Below the pieces are notes generated by a model, which did not search any database, had not been told where the DNA came from, and saw nothing but the letters and a program-made list of their open reading frames with translations. The position numbers were made by a program, and so were the translations under genes. Shown here one piece after another: positions 52,401 to 59,607 of a stretch of DNA of 64,000 nt (position 1 is the first letter of the stretch; each line of letters starts with the position of its first letter). The DNA comes from Bacteroidales bacterium UBA3843 (GTDB lineage: Bacteria > Bacteroidota > Bacteroidia > Bacteroidales > Paludibacteraceae), in the NCBI GenBank assembly GCA_002392745.1, contig DGHR01000012.1:69636-133635 (forward strand), given 5' to 3'.

Positions 52401-52630
52401 TCCTCGGAGAGAATGAAAAGGCGGTCGCTATCATGGATAACGTGGCGCAGACATGTGTCGAATACTTGCGTTTTGCCCAGACACTCAACCGCCGCCAGCG
52501 CGAAGTGATGGAGTCTACTGTAGGACGTGAAGCGGCTATCTTGAGCTATGTTCTCCAGACCTGCGAACGCAATGGTCAGAACGAACTGGTGGATAAATAC
52601 TACGGCGACTATGCCGCTTATGTCAAATGA
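49448..52630 (+). CDS. DUF2723 / TMEM260-like protein O-mannosyltransferase
   Basis: 1060-residue inner-membrane GT-C type protein. The N-terminal signature AAATYLLTMEPTASFWDCGE then KLDVGHPPGAPFFMLMGHFF (about residues 20-58) matches DUF2723, related to human TMEM260. About twelve membrane helices follow, a second conserved region YLNQTPYQPRERDYAYAGSF (about 615), and a large soluble C-terminal part (from about 690) ending in helical, TPR-like repeats. It should transfer a lipid-linked sugar, perhaps mannose, to exported proteins. It is divergent from the polysaccharide operon. Confidence 0.85.
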   Translation: MKKFKLWNTLCGWLVFAVAAATYLLTMEPTASFWDCGEFISSAWKLDVGHPPGAPFFMLMGHFFSLFASDTAHVAMCVNALSALASAFTILFLFWTITALAKKLMVSSASEPMQLWKGIAILGAGAVGALAYTFSDTFWFSAVEGEVYASSSLFTAVVFWLILKWDEHADEEGSDRWLIAIAYLMGLSIGVHLLNLLTIPAIGLVYYFRRYDFSWKGLVYAFLASCAILLVILYGIIPGFPTVAGWFELLFVNALGMPFNTGLAVYIVLAIAALVWAIVETNSDTSKTRIAIACTLAFALSGAAFLFEQWWIGLLLSAGLLALLLFKSDLIPARWLNTATLMITVILIGYSSYAALVIRSSADTPMDQNSPDNVFSLKYYLNREQYGDRPLFYGQAYNAPVELRIEGNMCVPVEKQGHAQYAPAPEVEGEKDHYVITGYKTNYVFMKQFCMLFPRMYSSQGSHVQAYKEWADVKGKRIRYDYCGQQKTEYCPTFVENLRFFFRYQVNFMYWRYFMWNFVGRQNDLQSYGDITKGNWISGIPFIDNAMLGDQSLLPAELKENKGHNVYYFLPLLLGLIGIVWQCSKRDKDGNATGWKSFTLTFLLFFLTGLAIVMYLNQTPYQPRERDYAYAGSFYAFCIWIGLGVLALIDWINSALKSENGKAVVAVCASILCLLVPAQMASQNWDDHDRSDRYSCRDFGANYLKSCEDNAILFSNGDNDTFPLWYNQEVEGVGTDKRVCNLSYLQTDWYISQMKRPYYESEALPISWEYKDFMPGKNEIARVDNRLGQPVSVEKAFNFLRSEDPRTKTREGDNYLPSDQLYVETPSGEQMLFRKKRMYTRSEMMIMEMLEQNDFKRPMYFCATVGNDYYLGLEPWMELTGLAYRITPTRSVDGQPRVNSEQMYENMMHKFAYGNMNKPGIYIDENLMRMCRTHRMMFAQLAEQLLRERQNDKALEVLDYAEEQLPGYNIPYDYTSASMASMYFLLGENEKAVAIMDNVAQTCVEYLRFAQTLNRRQREVMESTVGREAAILSYVLQTCERNGQNELVDKYYGDYAAYVK

Positions 52631-52711
52631 CAAATAACTAAATGTCTCTCCCTGCCTCCTCTCCTTTCAGAGGGGGTAGGGGTAGGCCGATAAATCACAA
52701 ATTACTAAATG
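52630..52711 (+). repeat. GC-rich palindromic repeat copy A with 15-bp flanking direct repeat
   Basis: Core at 52644-52687, from GTCTCTCCCTGCCTCC to AGGGGGTAGGGGTAGG. It is bounded by ACAAATAACTAAATG (52630-52644) and ACAAATTACTAAATG (52697-52711), which differ at one base. It fills the gap between the DUF2723 and G3E genes, and the right flank contains the G3E start codon. Confidence 0.7.
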
Positions 52712-54013
52712 ACAAATATACCAAAAATCCCTGTCTTGCTGCTTACCGGTTATCTCGGAAGCGGCAAGACAACCCTTCTCAACCGTATCCTGACCAATAA
52801 CCGCGGAATCCGTTTCGCCGTTATTGTCAATGATATCGGAGAAGTGAATATCGACGCCTCGCTTATACAGCAGGGCGGAGTAGTCTCGCAGAACGACGAT
52901 TCGCTCGTCGCCCTCCAGAACGGTTGTATCTGCTGTACCTTGCAGACCGACCTCATTCAACAGATTCATAACTTGATTGCTATGAAACAGTCTCCCTCCC
53001 TTGAGGGAAAGGACGGGGAGAGGTTCTTTGACTACATCGTCATTGAGGCTTCCGGTATCTGCGAGCCGGGCCCTATTGCACAAACGCTGTGCTCATACCC
53101 CCAGATGGTGCCTATGTTTGCTCAGGACGGAATACCTGTTTTGGATTGTATCTGCTCTGTCGTGGATGCACTCCGTATCAGGGATGAGTTCTTGGACAAA
53201 CTGAATGGCCAAATGGTGGATGGCCATATCGTAAACAAAGAAAACGACCTTGCTGCACTCGTTACGGAGCAGATTGAGTTCTGCAATATTATTCTGTTGA
53301 ACAAGGCCTCCGAAGTGAGCGAAGAAGAGTTGGAGCACGTAAAAGCGATTGTTCGCGCTATTCAGCCCGCCGCCGAAATCATAGAAACGAACTTCTGTGA
53401 TGTGCCGTTTGAGAAGATTCTCAACACCGGTATGTTCGATTTTGACCGTACTGCAACTTCTGCGGCATGGATTCAGGAAGTGGAGGACGCATCTCATCAT
53501 CACGACCACGATGACGACGATGACGATGATGACGATGACCATGAGCATGAACACGACCATGAGCATGAACACGAGCATGAGCATGAACATGAACACGGCC
53601 ATCATCATCACCACGACCATGAGCACGGAGGACATGACCATCTGGCGGAATACGGTATCGAGACTTTTGTCTATTATGCACGTCGGCCGTTTGATTTGGG
53701 GATGTTCGATGAGTTTGTCGCAGCGCATTGGCCGAAGAATGTCATCCGCTGCAAAGGAATGTGCTATTTTGCCGAGGAGTTCGACATGTGCTATCTCTTT
53801 GAGCAGGCGGGACGACAGTTCAATCTGCGCAAAGCCGGCGAGTGGTTTGCTACTATGCCGAAGGAGGAACTGATGCAACTCATGGCGCAGGACAAGCAGC
53901 TCCAACACGATTGGGACGAACAATACGGCGACCGTATGCAGAAGCTTGTTTTCATCGGACAGCACCTTGATAAAAAAGCCCTGACCGATGCACTGGACAA
54001 CTGCCTCCAGTAA
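52709..54013 (+). CDS. G3E (COG0523/CobW-like) GTPase with His/Asp-rich metal loop
   Basis: 434 residues. Metallochaperone-type GTPase: Walker A GYLGSGKTTLL, VNDIGEVNID, metal site NGCICCTLQTDL (CxCC), VIEASGICEP, and LLNKAS where the usual base-reading NKxD has Ser. A long loop (about residues 257-310) is almost only His, Asp and Glu: a run of ten Asp, then HEHEHDHEHEH-like repeats. A CobW C-terminal domain follows (VYYARRPFDLGMFDEF). Probably delivers zinc. A palindromic repeat inserts SPSLEGKDGER in frame around residue 96. Confidence 0.9.
   Translation: MTNIPKIPVLLLTGYLGSGKTTLLNRILTNNRGIRFAVIVNDIGEVNIDASLIQQGGVVSQNDDSLVALQNGCICCTLQTDLIQQIHNLIAMKQSPSLEGKDGERFFDYIVIEASGICEPGPIAQTLCSYPQMVPMFAQDGIPVLDCICSVVDALRIRDEFLDKLNGQMVDGHIVNKENDLAALVTEQIEFCNIILLNKASEVSEEELEHVKAIVRAIQPAAEIIETNFCDVPFEKILNTGMFDFDRTATSAAWIQEVEDASHHHDHDDDDDDDDDDHEHEHDHEHEHEHEHEHEHGHHHHHDHEHGGHDHLAEYGIETFVYYARRPFDLGMFDEFVAAHWPKNVIRCKGMCYFAEEFDMCYLFEQAGRQFNLRKAGEWFATMPKEELMQLMAQDKQLQHDWDEQYGDRMQKLVFIGQHLDKKALTDALDNCLQ
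52989..53023 (+). repeat. GC-rich palindromic repeat copy B, inside the G3E gene
   Basis: From AGTCTCCCTCCCTTGAGGG to GGACGGGGAGAGG. It encodes about QSPSLEGKDGER, between the CxCC region and the ExSG motif, where homologues as I remember them run directly on. In frame, no stop. Confidence 0.7.
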
Positions 54014-54017
54014 GAAT

Positions 54018-54045
54018 ATTCATTATTAGTTATTCATTACTGATT
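54018..54045 (+). repeat. Four heptamers between the G3E and thioesterase genes
   Basis: ATTCATT, ATTAGTT, ATTCATT, ACTGATT in succession, directly before the thioesterase start. Same 7-bp period as other gaps. Confidence 0.55.
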
Positions 54046-54049
54046 AATC

Positions 54050-54553
54050 GTGAAACGCATAAACAATCCTTGGCTCTCCATGCGGGAATACAACTGCTAC
54101 GGCTGTTGTCCCACCAACCCTATCGGCACGCAGATGCGCTTTTTTGAGGATGGAGATGACATCGTTTCTATCTGGCGGCCTACCCAGAACCACCAGTCGT
54201 GGATCAACACCCTGCATGGCGGTATACAAGCCGTCTTGTTGGACGAGGTTTGCGGATGGGTGGTCTTCCATAAACTGCAGACGGCGGGGGTCACGGCTAA
54301 AATGGAGATGCGCTACCATAAGCCCGTCTCCACGTTGCAGGACCATATACGCCTGCGCGCGTTCCTTAAAGAGATGCGGCGCAATATAGCTATTGTGCAG
54401 GGCGAGATATACAGTGCGGAGGGCGAACTCCTCTGCGAGTGTGTCTGCACTTATTTCACGTTCCCGCAGGACAAGGCGAAAGCCGAGATGGGCTATCTGC
54501 CAAGCACAACCGAAGAAAAAGACTACACATGGCAGGAAGCATTGAATTTATAG
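54050..54553 (+). CDS. Hotdog-fold thioesterase (PaaI-like)
   Basis: 167 residues. Likely acyl-CoA thioesterase: NCYGCCPTNPIGTQMRF (about 15-31), HQSWINTLHGGIQAVLLDEV (Asn/His/Gly of the hotdog active site, about 48-67) and a closing beta segment. The start is a GTG at 54050 (KRINNPWL), which gives the N-terminal extension seen in relatives; ATG at 54080 is the alternative. The 3' end overlaps the aminotransferase gene by 25 nt. Substrate unknown. Confidence 0.85.
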   Translation: MKRINNPWLSMREYNCYGCCPTNPIGTQMRFFEDGDDIVSIWRPTQNHQSWINTLHGGIQAVLLDEVCGWVVFHKLQTAGVTAKMEMRYHKPVSTLQDHIRLRAFLKEMRRNIAIVQGEIYSAEGELLCECVCTYFTFPQDKAKAEMGYLPSTTEEKDYTWQEALNL

Positions 54554-55695
54554 ACCGTAGCGGTTCCGACTGCTATAAATGGGATTCCGACGAGGCGAAA
54601 GGTACCTTGCCGTTGTGGGTTGCTGACATGGATTTCCGTGCCGCACAACCGATTATTGACGCGATGCAACGCCGTTTGGACCATGGTGTGTTCGGCTATT
54701 CCATTGTGCCGCAGGCCAATTACGATGCGGTGGCGTCTTGGTTCAGCCGCCGCCACGGATGGAGCGGCATTAGTCGCGACAACCTCTTGTATACCACGGC
54801 CGTGGTGCCTGCTATTGCGGCTATTTTCCGCGCCCTGCAGACGCGTAAGAACAACTGTGAGCCTTTGCGTGTCCTTACTTTCACGCCTGCCTACAATTGT
54901 TTCTTTGCCTGTATCGAGAATATGGGATGCACGCTTGTCCCTTCGCCGCTTGTAGTCCGTGATAACCGCTACGGGATAGATTGGGACGATCTGGAGCAAA
55001 AGGCTTCGGATGCGGATGTATTCCTGCTTTGCAACCCGCACAACCCGACGGGGAGGGTGTGGAGCAGGGACGAATTGGAGCATATGGCGGATATCATGCG
55101 CCGCAAGCATCTGTTTGTGCTCTCCGACGAGATTCACTGCGAGTTCGCTTTCCCCGGACACGCATATACGCCGTTTGCCACGCTGGCGCATGACGACGCT
55201 GACTACTGCGTATGTATGTCGGCGAGCAAGGCGTTCAATATTGCAGGACTGCTCTGTGCTACTATCTTTGTGCCAAACCCTGAACTGCATGAGCAAATCA
55301 ACCATGCGCTCGAGGTGCACGAGGTCAACGGACTCAACCCCTTCGGGCTGGTGGCGCAAGTGGCGGCTTACAATGAATGTGCGGATTGGTTGGACGACCT
55401 CAACGGCTATATATACGCTAATTTCTGCTTCCTGAGGGATTTTCTCGACGGGCACTTGCCTATGCTGAAACTCCATGAAACGGAGGGAACCTACTTGGCG
55501 TGGGTGAATATATCCGCACTCGGGATGACTTCACGGCACTTCTGCGAACAACTGGCCCGGAACGCACGCGTATTGCTCAATCCGTCCGAGATGTATGGCG
55601 GAGAAGGCTATGTGCGTATCAACTTGGCTACCTCACGCGAGGTCTTGGCTGAAGCCTTGCAAAGAATGAAGGAGTATATTGATTCGGTTATTTGA
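54529..55695 (+). CDS. MalY/PatB-type PLP aminotransferase (C-S lyase)
   Basis: 388 residues of the MalY/PatB class: KWDSDEAKGTLPLWVADMDF at the start, CNPHNPTGRVWSRDEL, LSDEIHCEFAFPGH (PLP Asp/Tyr region) and MSASKAFNIAGL with the Schiff-base Lys. Family members are cystathionine beta-lyases or C-S lyases releasing ammonia, pyruvate and a thiol. The start at 54529 gives MAGSIEFIDRSG; a longer frame would run through the thioesterase gene. Converges on the O-methyltransferase gene with 8 nt overlap. Confidence 0.9.
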   Translation: MAGSIEFIDRSGSDCYKWDSDEAKGTLPLWVADMDFRAAQPIIDAMQRRLDHGVFGYSIVPQANYDAVASWFSRRHGWSGISRDNLLYTTAVVPAIAAIFRALQTRKNNCEPLRVLTFTPAYNCFFACIENMGCTLVPSPLVVRDNRYGIDWDDLEQKASDADVFLLCNPHNPTGRVWSRDELEHMADIMRRKHLFVLSDEIHCEFAFPGHAYTPFATLAHDDADYCVCMSASKAFNIAGLLCATIFVPNPELHEQINHALEVHEVNGLNPFGLVAQVAAYNECADWLDDLNGYIYANFCFLRDFLDGHLPMLKLHETEGTYLAWVNISALGMTSRHFCEQLARNARVLLNPSEMYGGEGYVRINLATSREVLAEALQRMKEYIDSVI

Positions 55696-56338
55696 CTTTG
55701 CGGATTAGGGTCAGCCCGTCGCGCAATGGGAGGATGACTTGCTCGAAGCGGTCATCCTCTTTCATTTTGTCGTTGAAGGCGCGCAGGCCCAGGGTCTGTT
55801 TGTCGCGGTCGTAAGCGGGGTCTATGATGTGTCCGTCCCATAGGGTGTTGTCTGCCAGTATGAATCCGCCTGTGGGCACCAGCGGATAGACCGCCTCGAT
55901 ATATGCGCAATACTCGCGTTTGTCTGCGTCGATGAATACCAGCTCGAACTCGTTCTTTCCTTCGCTCGCCAGTTCCTTTACGCGTTCAACGGCGTCCCCG
56001 ATGAGCAGTTCTATCTTTTCTCCCAGGGGCGAACGTGCCAGATTGCGGCGGATGGTCTCTTCCAGTTCGTCGTTGTGCTCGATGCTGATTAGCCGCCCGT
56101 CTTCCGCTAACCCTTCTGCCAGACACAATGCGCTGTAGCCGGTATAGGTTCCGAGCTCCAGTATGCGCTTCGGGCGTATCATATGGCTCAGCATACTCAG
56201 TACACGTCCCTGTATATGACCGCTCAGCATGTGCGGGTTCAGGATATGGACATATGTGTCGCGTGTGATTGCTTCCAGCCACTCGCTCTCGGCGGTGCTG
56301 TGTGCGGAAATATAATCTTCTATTGTCATTTCGGACAT
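55688..56338 (-). CDS. SAM-dependent O-methyltransferase (class I)
   Basis: 216 residues of the caffeoyl-CoA/catechol O-methyltransferase-like family common in bacteria: ILELGTYTGYSALCLAEGL (SAM site, about residue 54), ISIEHNDELEETIRRNL, FIDADKREYCAYIEAV (metal Asp) and FILADNTLWDGHI (metal Asp/Asn). Acceptor unknown. Its promoter (56382-56413) is back-to-back with the Lrp promoter and shares a palindrome with it. Its 3' end overlaps the aminotransferase by 8 nt. Confidence 0.9.
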   Translation of the reverse strand: MSEMTIEDYISAHSTAESEWLEAITRDTYVHILNPHMLSGHIQGRVLSMLSHMIRPKRILELGTYTGYSALCLAEGLAEDGRLISIEHNDELEETIRRNLARSPLGEKIELLIGDAVERVKELASEGKNEFELVFIDADKREYCAYIEAVYPLVPTGGFILADNTLWDGHIIDPAYDRDKQTLGLRAFNDKMKEDDRFEQVILPLRDGLTLIRKVK

Positions 56339-56381
56339 CTCTTGTCGGGGCTTGGTTTACATTTTGATACTAAAAAACGCA

Positions 56382-56413
56382 CAAAAGTACAAAAAAATTT
56401 GCACATGTACAAA
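56382..56413 (-). promoter_or_regulatory. O-methyltransferase promoter
   Basis: Minus strand TTTGTACAT (TTTG at 56410-56413), 20 nt with a T tract, TACTTTTG (56382-56389). It shares TTTGCACATGTACAAA with the oppositely directed Lrp promoter. Confidence 0.65.
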
Positions 56414-56429
56414 AAAAGTTGTAACTTTG
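56398..56429 (+). promoter_or_regulatory. Lrp-trpS promoter
   Basis: TTTGCACAT (TTTG at 56398-56401), 20 nt, TAACTTTG (56422-56429). Leader about 22-30 nt before the Lrp ATG at 56459. Confidence 0.7.
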
Positions 56430-56458
56430 CGCCAAAATTAAATCATTTTATTACTTTC

Positions 56459-56917
56459 ATGGAAAAAATCGACGAATTAGACCGTAAGATTCTGAAAATT
56501 ATTACACAAAGCGCCCGTATTCCCTTCAAGGAAGTGGCCGAACAGTGTGGTGTCAGCCGTGCGGCTGTTCACCAGCGTGTGCAGAAAATGTTCGACAATG
56601 GGGTGATTACAGGCTCCAGCTATCATGTGCAGCCTAAAATGTTGGGATATCAGCTTTGTGTGTATATTGGTATCACGATGGAGAAGGCCTCTATGTACAA
56701 TCAGGTTATTGCTGAGCTGCAGGAAATTCCGGAGGTGGTTGAAGCGCAATATACCCTGGGTGCATTTGGTATTCTGATTAAGCTGTTCGCCCATGATAAC
56801 GAGCATCTGCTCTATTTGCTCAATTCCAAGATTCAGGCTATACCCGGCGTGGCGGACACTACGACACTGACCGCCCTCTCGCAGCCTATTTATCGCCAAC
56901 TGCCCATCGAAATCTAA
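56459..56917 (+). CDS. Lrp/AsnC-family transcriptional regulator
   Basis: 152 residues, the typical size. N-terminal winged HTH: IDELDRKILKIITQSARIPF, KEVAEQCGVSRAAVHQRVQK (residues about 5-45), then a RAM/ligand domain (GYQLCVYIGITMEKASMYNQ onward). Probably responds to an amino acid. The start at 56459 follows the promoter; the longer in-frame extension crosses the promoter and has no family match. trpS begins 9 nt after its stop, so the regulator may control tryptophan metabolism or its own operon. Confidence 0.92.
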   Translation: MEKIDELDRKILKIITQSARIPFKEVAEQCGVSRAAVHQRVQKMFDNGVITGSSYHVQPKMLGYQLCVYIGITMEKASMYNQVIAELQEIPEVVEAQYTLGAFGILIKLFAHDNEHLLYLLNSKIQAIPGVADTTTLTALSQPIYRQLPIEI

Positions 56918-56926
56918 TTCGCAATC

Positions 56927-57916
56927 ATGGAAAGAGTTATCAGTGGAATACGCCCGACAGGCAACTTGCACCTCGGTAATTATTTCGGGGCGGTGAAGAG
57001 TTTCGTCAAGATGCAGGACGAATATGATTGTATGTTCTTTGTCGCCGACTGGCATTCGCTTACTACGCACCCTACGCCCGAGAATATACGCAAATCGGTC
57101 AAAACGATTCTGAGTGAGTATCTGGCCTGCGGGATTGATCCTGAAAAGGCGCCTATATATGTGCAAAGCGATGTAAAACAGGTCCTTGAATTGTACCTGT
57201 ACCTGAATATGAACGCCTATCTGGGAGAGCTCGAGCGCGTCACTTCCTTCAAGGAGAAAGTGCGCAAACAGCCGGATAATGTCAATGCCGGACTGCTCAC
57301 CTATCCATGCCTCATGGCGGCGGATATTCTGATGCACAAGGCCGACAAGGTGCCGGTCGGAAAAGACCAGGAGCAGAATATGGAAATGGCGCGGCTCTTC
57401 GCTCGCCGATTCAACCGCATTTATAATGTGGAGTATTTCAAGGAACCGCAGTCCTTCTATTTCGCCGACAAGGCTGTCAAGGTGCCCGGGCTCGACGGCT
57501 CAGGCAAGATGGGAAAATCCGAAGGCAACTGCCTGTACCTTTGCGACGATGAAAAGACTGTTACCAGGAAAATCATGCGGGCGGTGACCGACCAGGGACC
57601 TACGCAGCTCAACCAGGAGAAGCCCGAGGTGATACAAAACCTCTTCACGCTCTGCGAGTTGCTGTGTGGCAAACAGGCGGCGGATTATTACAACGACCTC
57701 TACAACAACATGCAGATTCGCTATGGGGATATGAAAAAACAGATGGCAGCGGATGCCAATGCGCTGTTGGCGCCGATTCGCGAACGTATCATCGCATATT
57801 CGTCCGACGATGCGCTTCTCGATGCTATCATGCGCCGTGGTGCGGAAGCGGCTGCTGCTCGTGCCGAGAAAACCATAGAAGAGGTTAGAGAGATTATTGG
57901 TTTTAGGAAGATATAA
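56927..57916 (+). CDS. trpS: Tryptophanyl-tRNA synthetase
   Basis: Charges tRNA-Trp. 329 residues, the bacterial length. HIGH-like TGNLHLGNYFGAV (residues 11-23) and KMSKS-like SGKMGKSEGN (about 195) are present with FVADWHSLT, MAADILMHKADKVPVGKDQ and the anticodon-side helix. Second gene of the Lrp operon, 9 nt after it. Confidence 0.96.
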   Translation: MERVISGIRPTGNLHLGNYFGAVKSFVKMQDEYDCMFFVADWHSLTTHPTPENIRKSVKTILSEYLACGIDPEKAPIYVQSDVKQVLELYLYLNMNAYLGELERVTSFKEKVRKQPDNVNAGLLTYPCLMAADILMHKADKVPVGKDQEQNMEMARLFARRFNRIYNVEYFKEPQSFYFADKAVKVPGLDGSGKMGKSEGNCLYLCDDEKTVTRKIMRAVTDQGPTQLNQEKPEVIQNLFTLCELLCGKQAADYYNDLYNNMQIRYGDMKKQMAADANALLAPIRERIIAYSSDDALLDAIMRRGAEAAAARAEKTIEEVREIIGFRKI

Positions 57917-57999
57917 ACCAATAAAATCGTGCCCTTGCGGCTAAGAAATTATAGGTTTTAGAAGAATCTGATGCGTAAGCAATACCACATAGAATTTTC

Positions 58000-58033
58000 T
58001 CTCTCCCTCCTTATGCGGAGGGTTGGGGTGGTC
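58000..58033 (+). repeat. GC-rich palindromic repeat copy C, at the lipoprotein start
   Basis: TCTCTCCCTCC, loop TTATGC, GGAGGGTTGGGGTGG; CCCTCC and GGAGGG pair perfectly. The ATG of the downstream gene (58013) lies in the loop and the right arm encodes the start of its signal peptide. Confidence 0.7.
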
Positions 58034-58261
58034 CTTTTCATGGCGTTCGTCATGTTGTCGTGCCAAACGATTCAGGTCCCTATTGACGATGCCTATTATT
58101 CGCCGGTGTTGGAACGCCCGGCGGCTGTTTTTCCGCCGCCTGACAGCGAGGCGCAACCGGTGGCTGCCGATACGGTGGCTGCGCCAAAAACAACACCAAA
58201 ACCTACGCTTGAATACACTTCCATCCGGGATACAACAATCACTGTGAAAATCAAACGATGA
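58013..58261 (+). CDS. Small unrecognised lipoprotein
   Basis: 82 residues from the ATG at 58013; an in-frame ATG at 57971 would give 96. Signal peptide MRRVGVVLFMAFVMLSC ends in a lipobox (MLSC), so it is lipid-anchored. The mature part is Pro/Ala-rich (FPPPDSEAQPVAADTVAAPK) and short, probably disordered. The short start is preferred because the 57971 form puts a polar stretch before the lipoprotein n-region. The start lies inside a palindromic repeat. The stop overlaps the barrel gene by 4 nt, so it may be a partner of that outer-membrane protein. Confidence 0.7.
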   Translation: MRRVGVVLFMAFVMLSCQTIQVPIDDAYYSPVLERPAAVFPPPDSEAQPVAADTVAAPKTTPKPTLEYTSIRDTTITVKIKR

Positions 58262-59607
58262 GAAAATCCTTGTTGTTCATATTGTTTCTTGTCTCTCCCC
58301 TTTTAGGGGGAGGTGGAGGCTTTCTCTTTGCGCAGGACCGCGCACGTCTCGCCGAACGCTCTGTTATGGGAACGGCGCGTTATGTGGCGATGGGAGGAGC
58401 AATGTCGGCTGTCGGAGGCGACCCTACTGCGGCGCTGGACAACCCTGCCGGACTCGGACTCTATCAGCGCTCGGAGGTGATGCTCACGCTTGACTATTCT
58501 TTCGACCGCACGATTCAGTCTTCTGTTGTCGGACCGGAGAAGAGGCATTATATCGCTTTCCCGCAGGCTTCGGTGGTCTTCAGCCGCTATGCCAATCCGG
58601 TCTCCGGTAGCGGTTTGCAGTATTACAACTTCATGTTCTCCTATCGCCGTATGAACTCTTTCGGACGCACTATGTATGCCGAGGGGGCGAAAGACGCTTC
58701 GTTGGGAGCGCTGTTTGCTTCTACGGGAGTGGACATGAAAATCCCGTATTGCACGGATCGCACCAACTCTGTCAACAACCTTCTGCTCAAGGAATACGGC
58801 TATGCCAACGAGTATGCGCTCGATTGGGCGGCGAACATATCGAACCGCTGGTATGTGGGAGTGGGCCTGCACATGCAGTCCTATTCGATGACTTCGGAAG
58901 CGGATTTCTACGAGGATTTTGCGCGGACGAATGCGACCGGTCTGCGTTATAGCAATATCAACCGCACCTCGGTTGCTATGTCCGGAGTAGGGTGCAATCT
59001 CTCGTTGGGAGCTATCTGCCGCCCTACGCGCTGGCTGCGTTTGGGACTTGCGGTGCAAACACCTTCCCTCGGTTCGGTCAATACCTATACATCGGGTGTA
59101 TTGCGCGCCCAGACGGACTCGCTCAGGGCTTCGTCTATCAGCAACGGCAGTCCTCCCTCGCGCTCCTACCATGCGCCATTGCGTACAACGGCTTCCGTGG
59201 CTTTCCAATTCGGCTATTTCGGTATGCTTGCCTTGCAATATGATTATTCGCACGCGTCATACCAGCACGATATCCACTCGCTGCGTGCCGGACTTGAAAT
59301 CATCCCTGTGCCGGGAATGTATATCAATGCGGGATATGTCTACGAGAGCACGTTCCGGACGGACTATATGGTTGTGCCTGTCTCCGCTACACTGGACCGT
59401 CAGGACGCCTATTTCCAATTTCCCAAAGCTACGCAATACGCTTCTGTCGGACTTGGCTACCGCGGTCAGCATGTGATTGTCCAAGCCGCGTATCAGTACC
59501 GCTGGCAGAATCTGAAACTCTTTGCACACGAATATGCCAATCCGTATGATATGCACGCAGATACACACCGTGTCGTCCTGACTTTCGCATGGCATAGGGG
59601 ATGGTAA
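58258..59607 (+). CDS. FadL/PorV-like outer-membrane beta-barrel protein
   Basis: 449 residues. Signal peptide about 26 residues ending FAQ, unusual in containing SPLLGGGGG from a palindromic repeat. The mature N-terminus RSVMGTARYVAMGGAMSAVG and GDPTAALDNPAGLGLYQRSE (about 35-75) is the conserved start of the OMPP1/FadL/PorV-type proteins of Bacteroidota; the rest alternates aromatic beta strands. It should form a barrel moving hydrophobic substrates or helping secretion. Function is inferred. Confidence 0.82.
   Translation: MRKSLLFILFLVSPLLGGGGGFLFAQDRARLAERSVMGTARYVAMGGAMSAVGGDPTAALDNPAGLGLYQRSEVMLTLDYSFDRTIQSSVVGPEKRHYIAFPQASVVFSRYANPVSGSGLQYYNFMFSYRRMNSFGRTMYAEGAKDASLGALFASTGVDMKIPYCTDRTNSVNNLLLKEYGYANEYALDWAANISNRWYVGVGLHMQSYSMTSEADFYEDFARTNATGLRYSNINRTSVAMSGVGCNLSLGAICRPTRWLRLGLAVQTPSLGSVNTYTSGVLRAQTDSLRASSISNGSPPSRSYHAPLRTTASVAFQFGYFGMLALQYDYSHASYQHDIHSLRAGLEIIPVPGMYINAGYVYESTFRTDYMVVPVSATLDRQDAYFQFPKATQYASVGLGYRGQHVIVQAAYQYRWQNLKLFAHEYANPYDMHADTHRVVLTFAWHRGW
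58291..58319 (+). repeat. GC-rich palindromic repeat copy D, inside the barrel signal peptide
   Basis: GTCTCTCCCC, TTTTA, GGGGGAGGTGGAGG; it encodes VSPLLGGGGG within the signal peptide of the FadL-like gene. Confidence 0.65.

Noticed and set aside
53093..53965. 290-residue minus-strand frame opposite the G3E gene
   Set aside because: Contains long Met/Val runs that mirror the His/Asp repeat on the coding strand; no domain.
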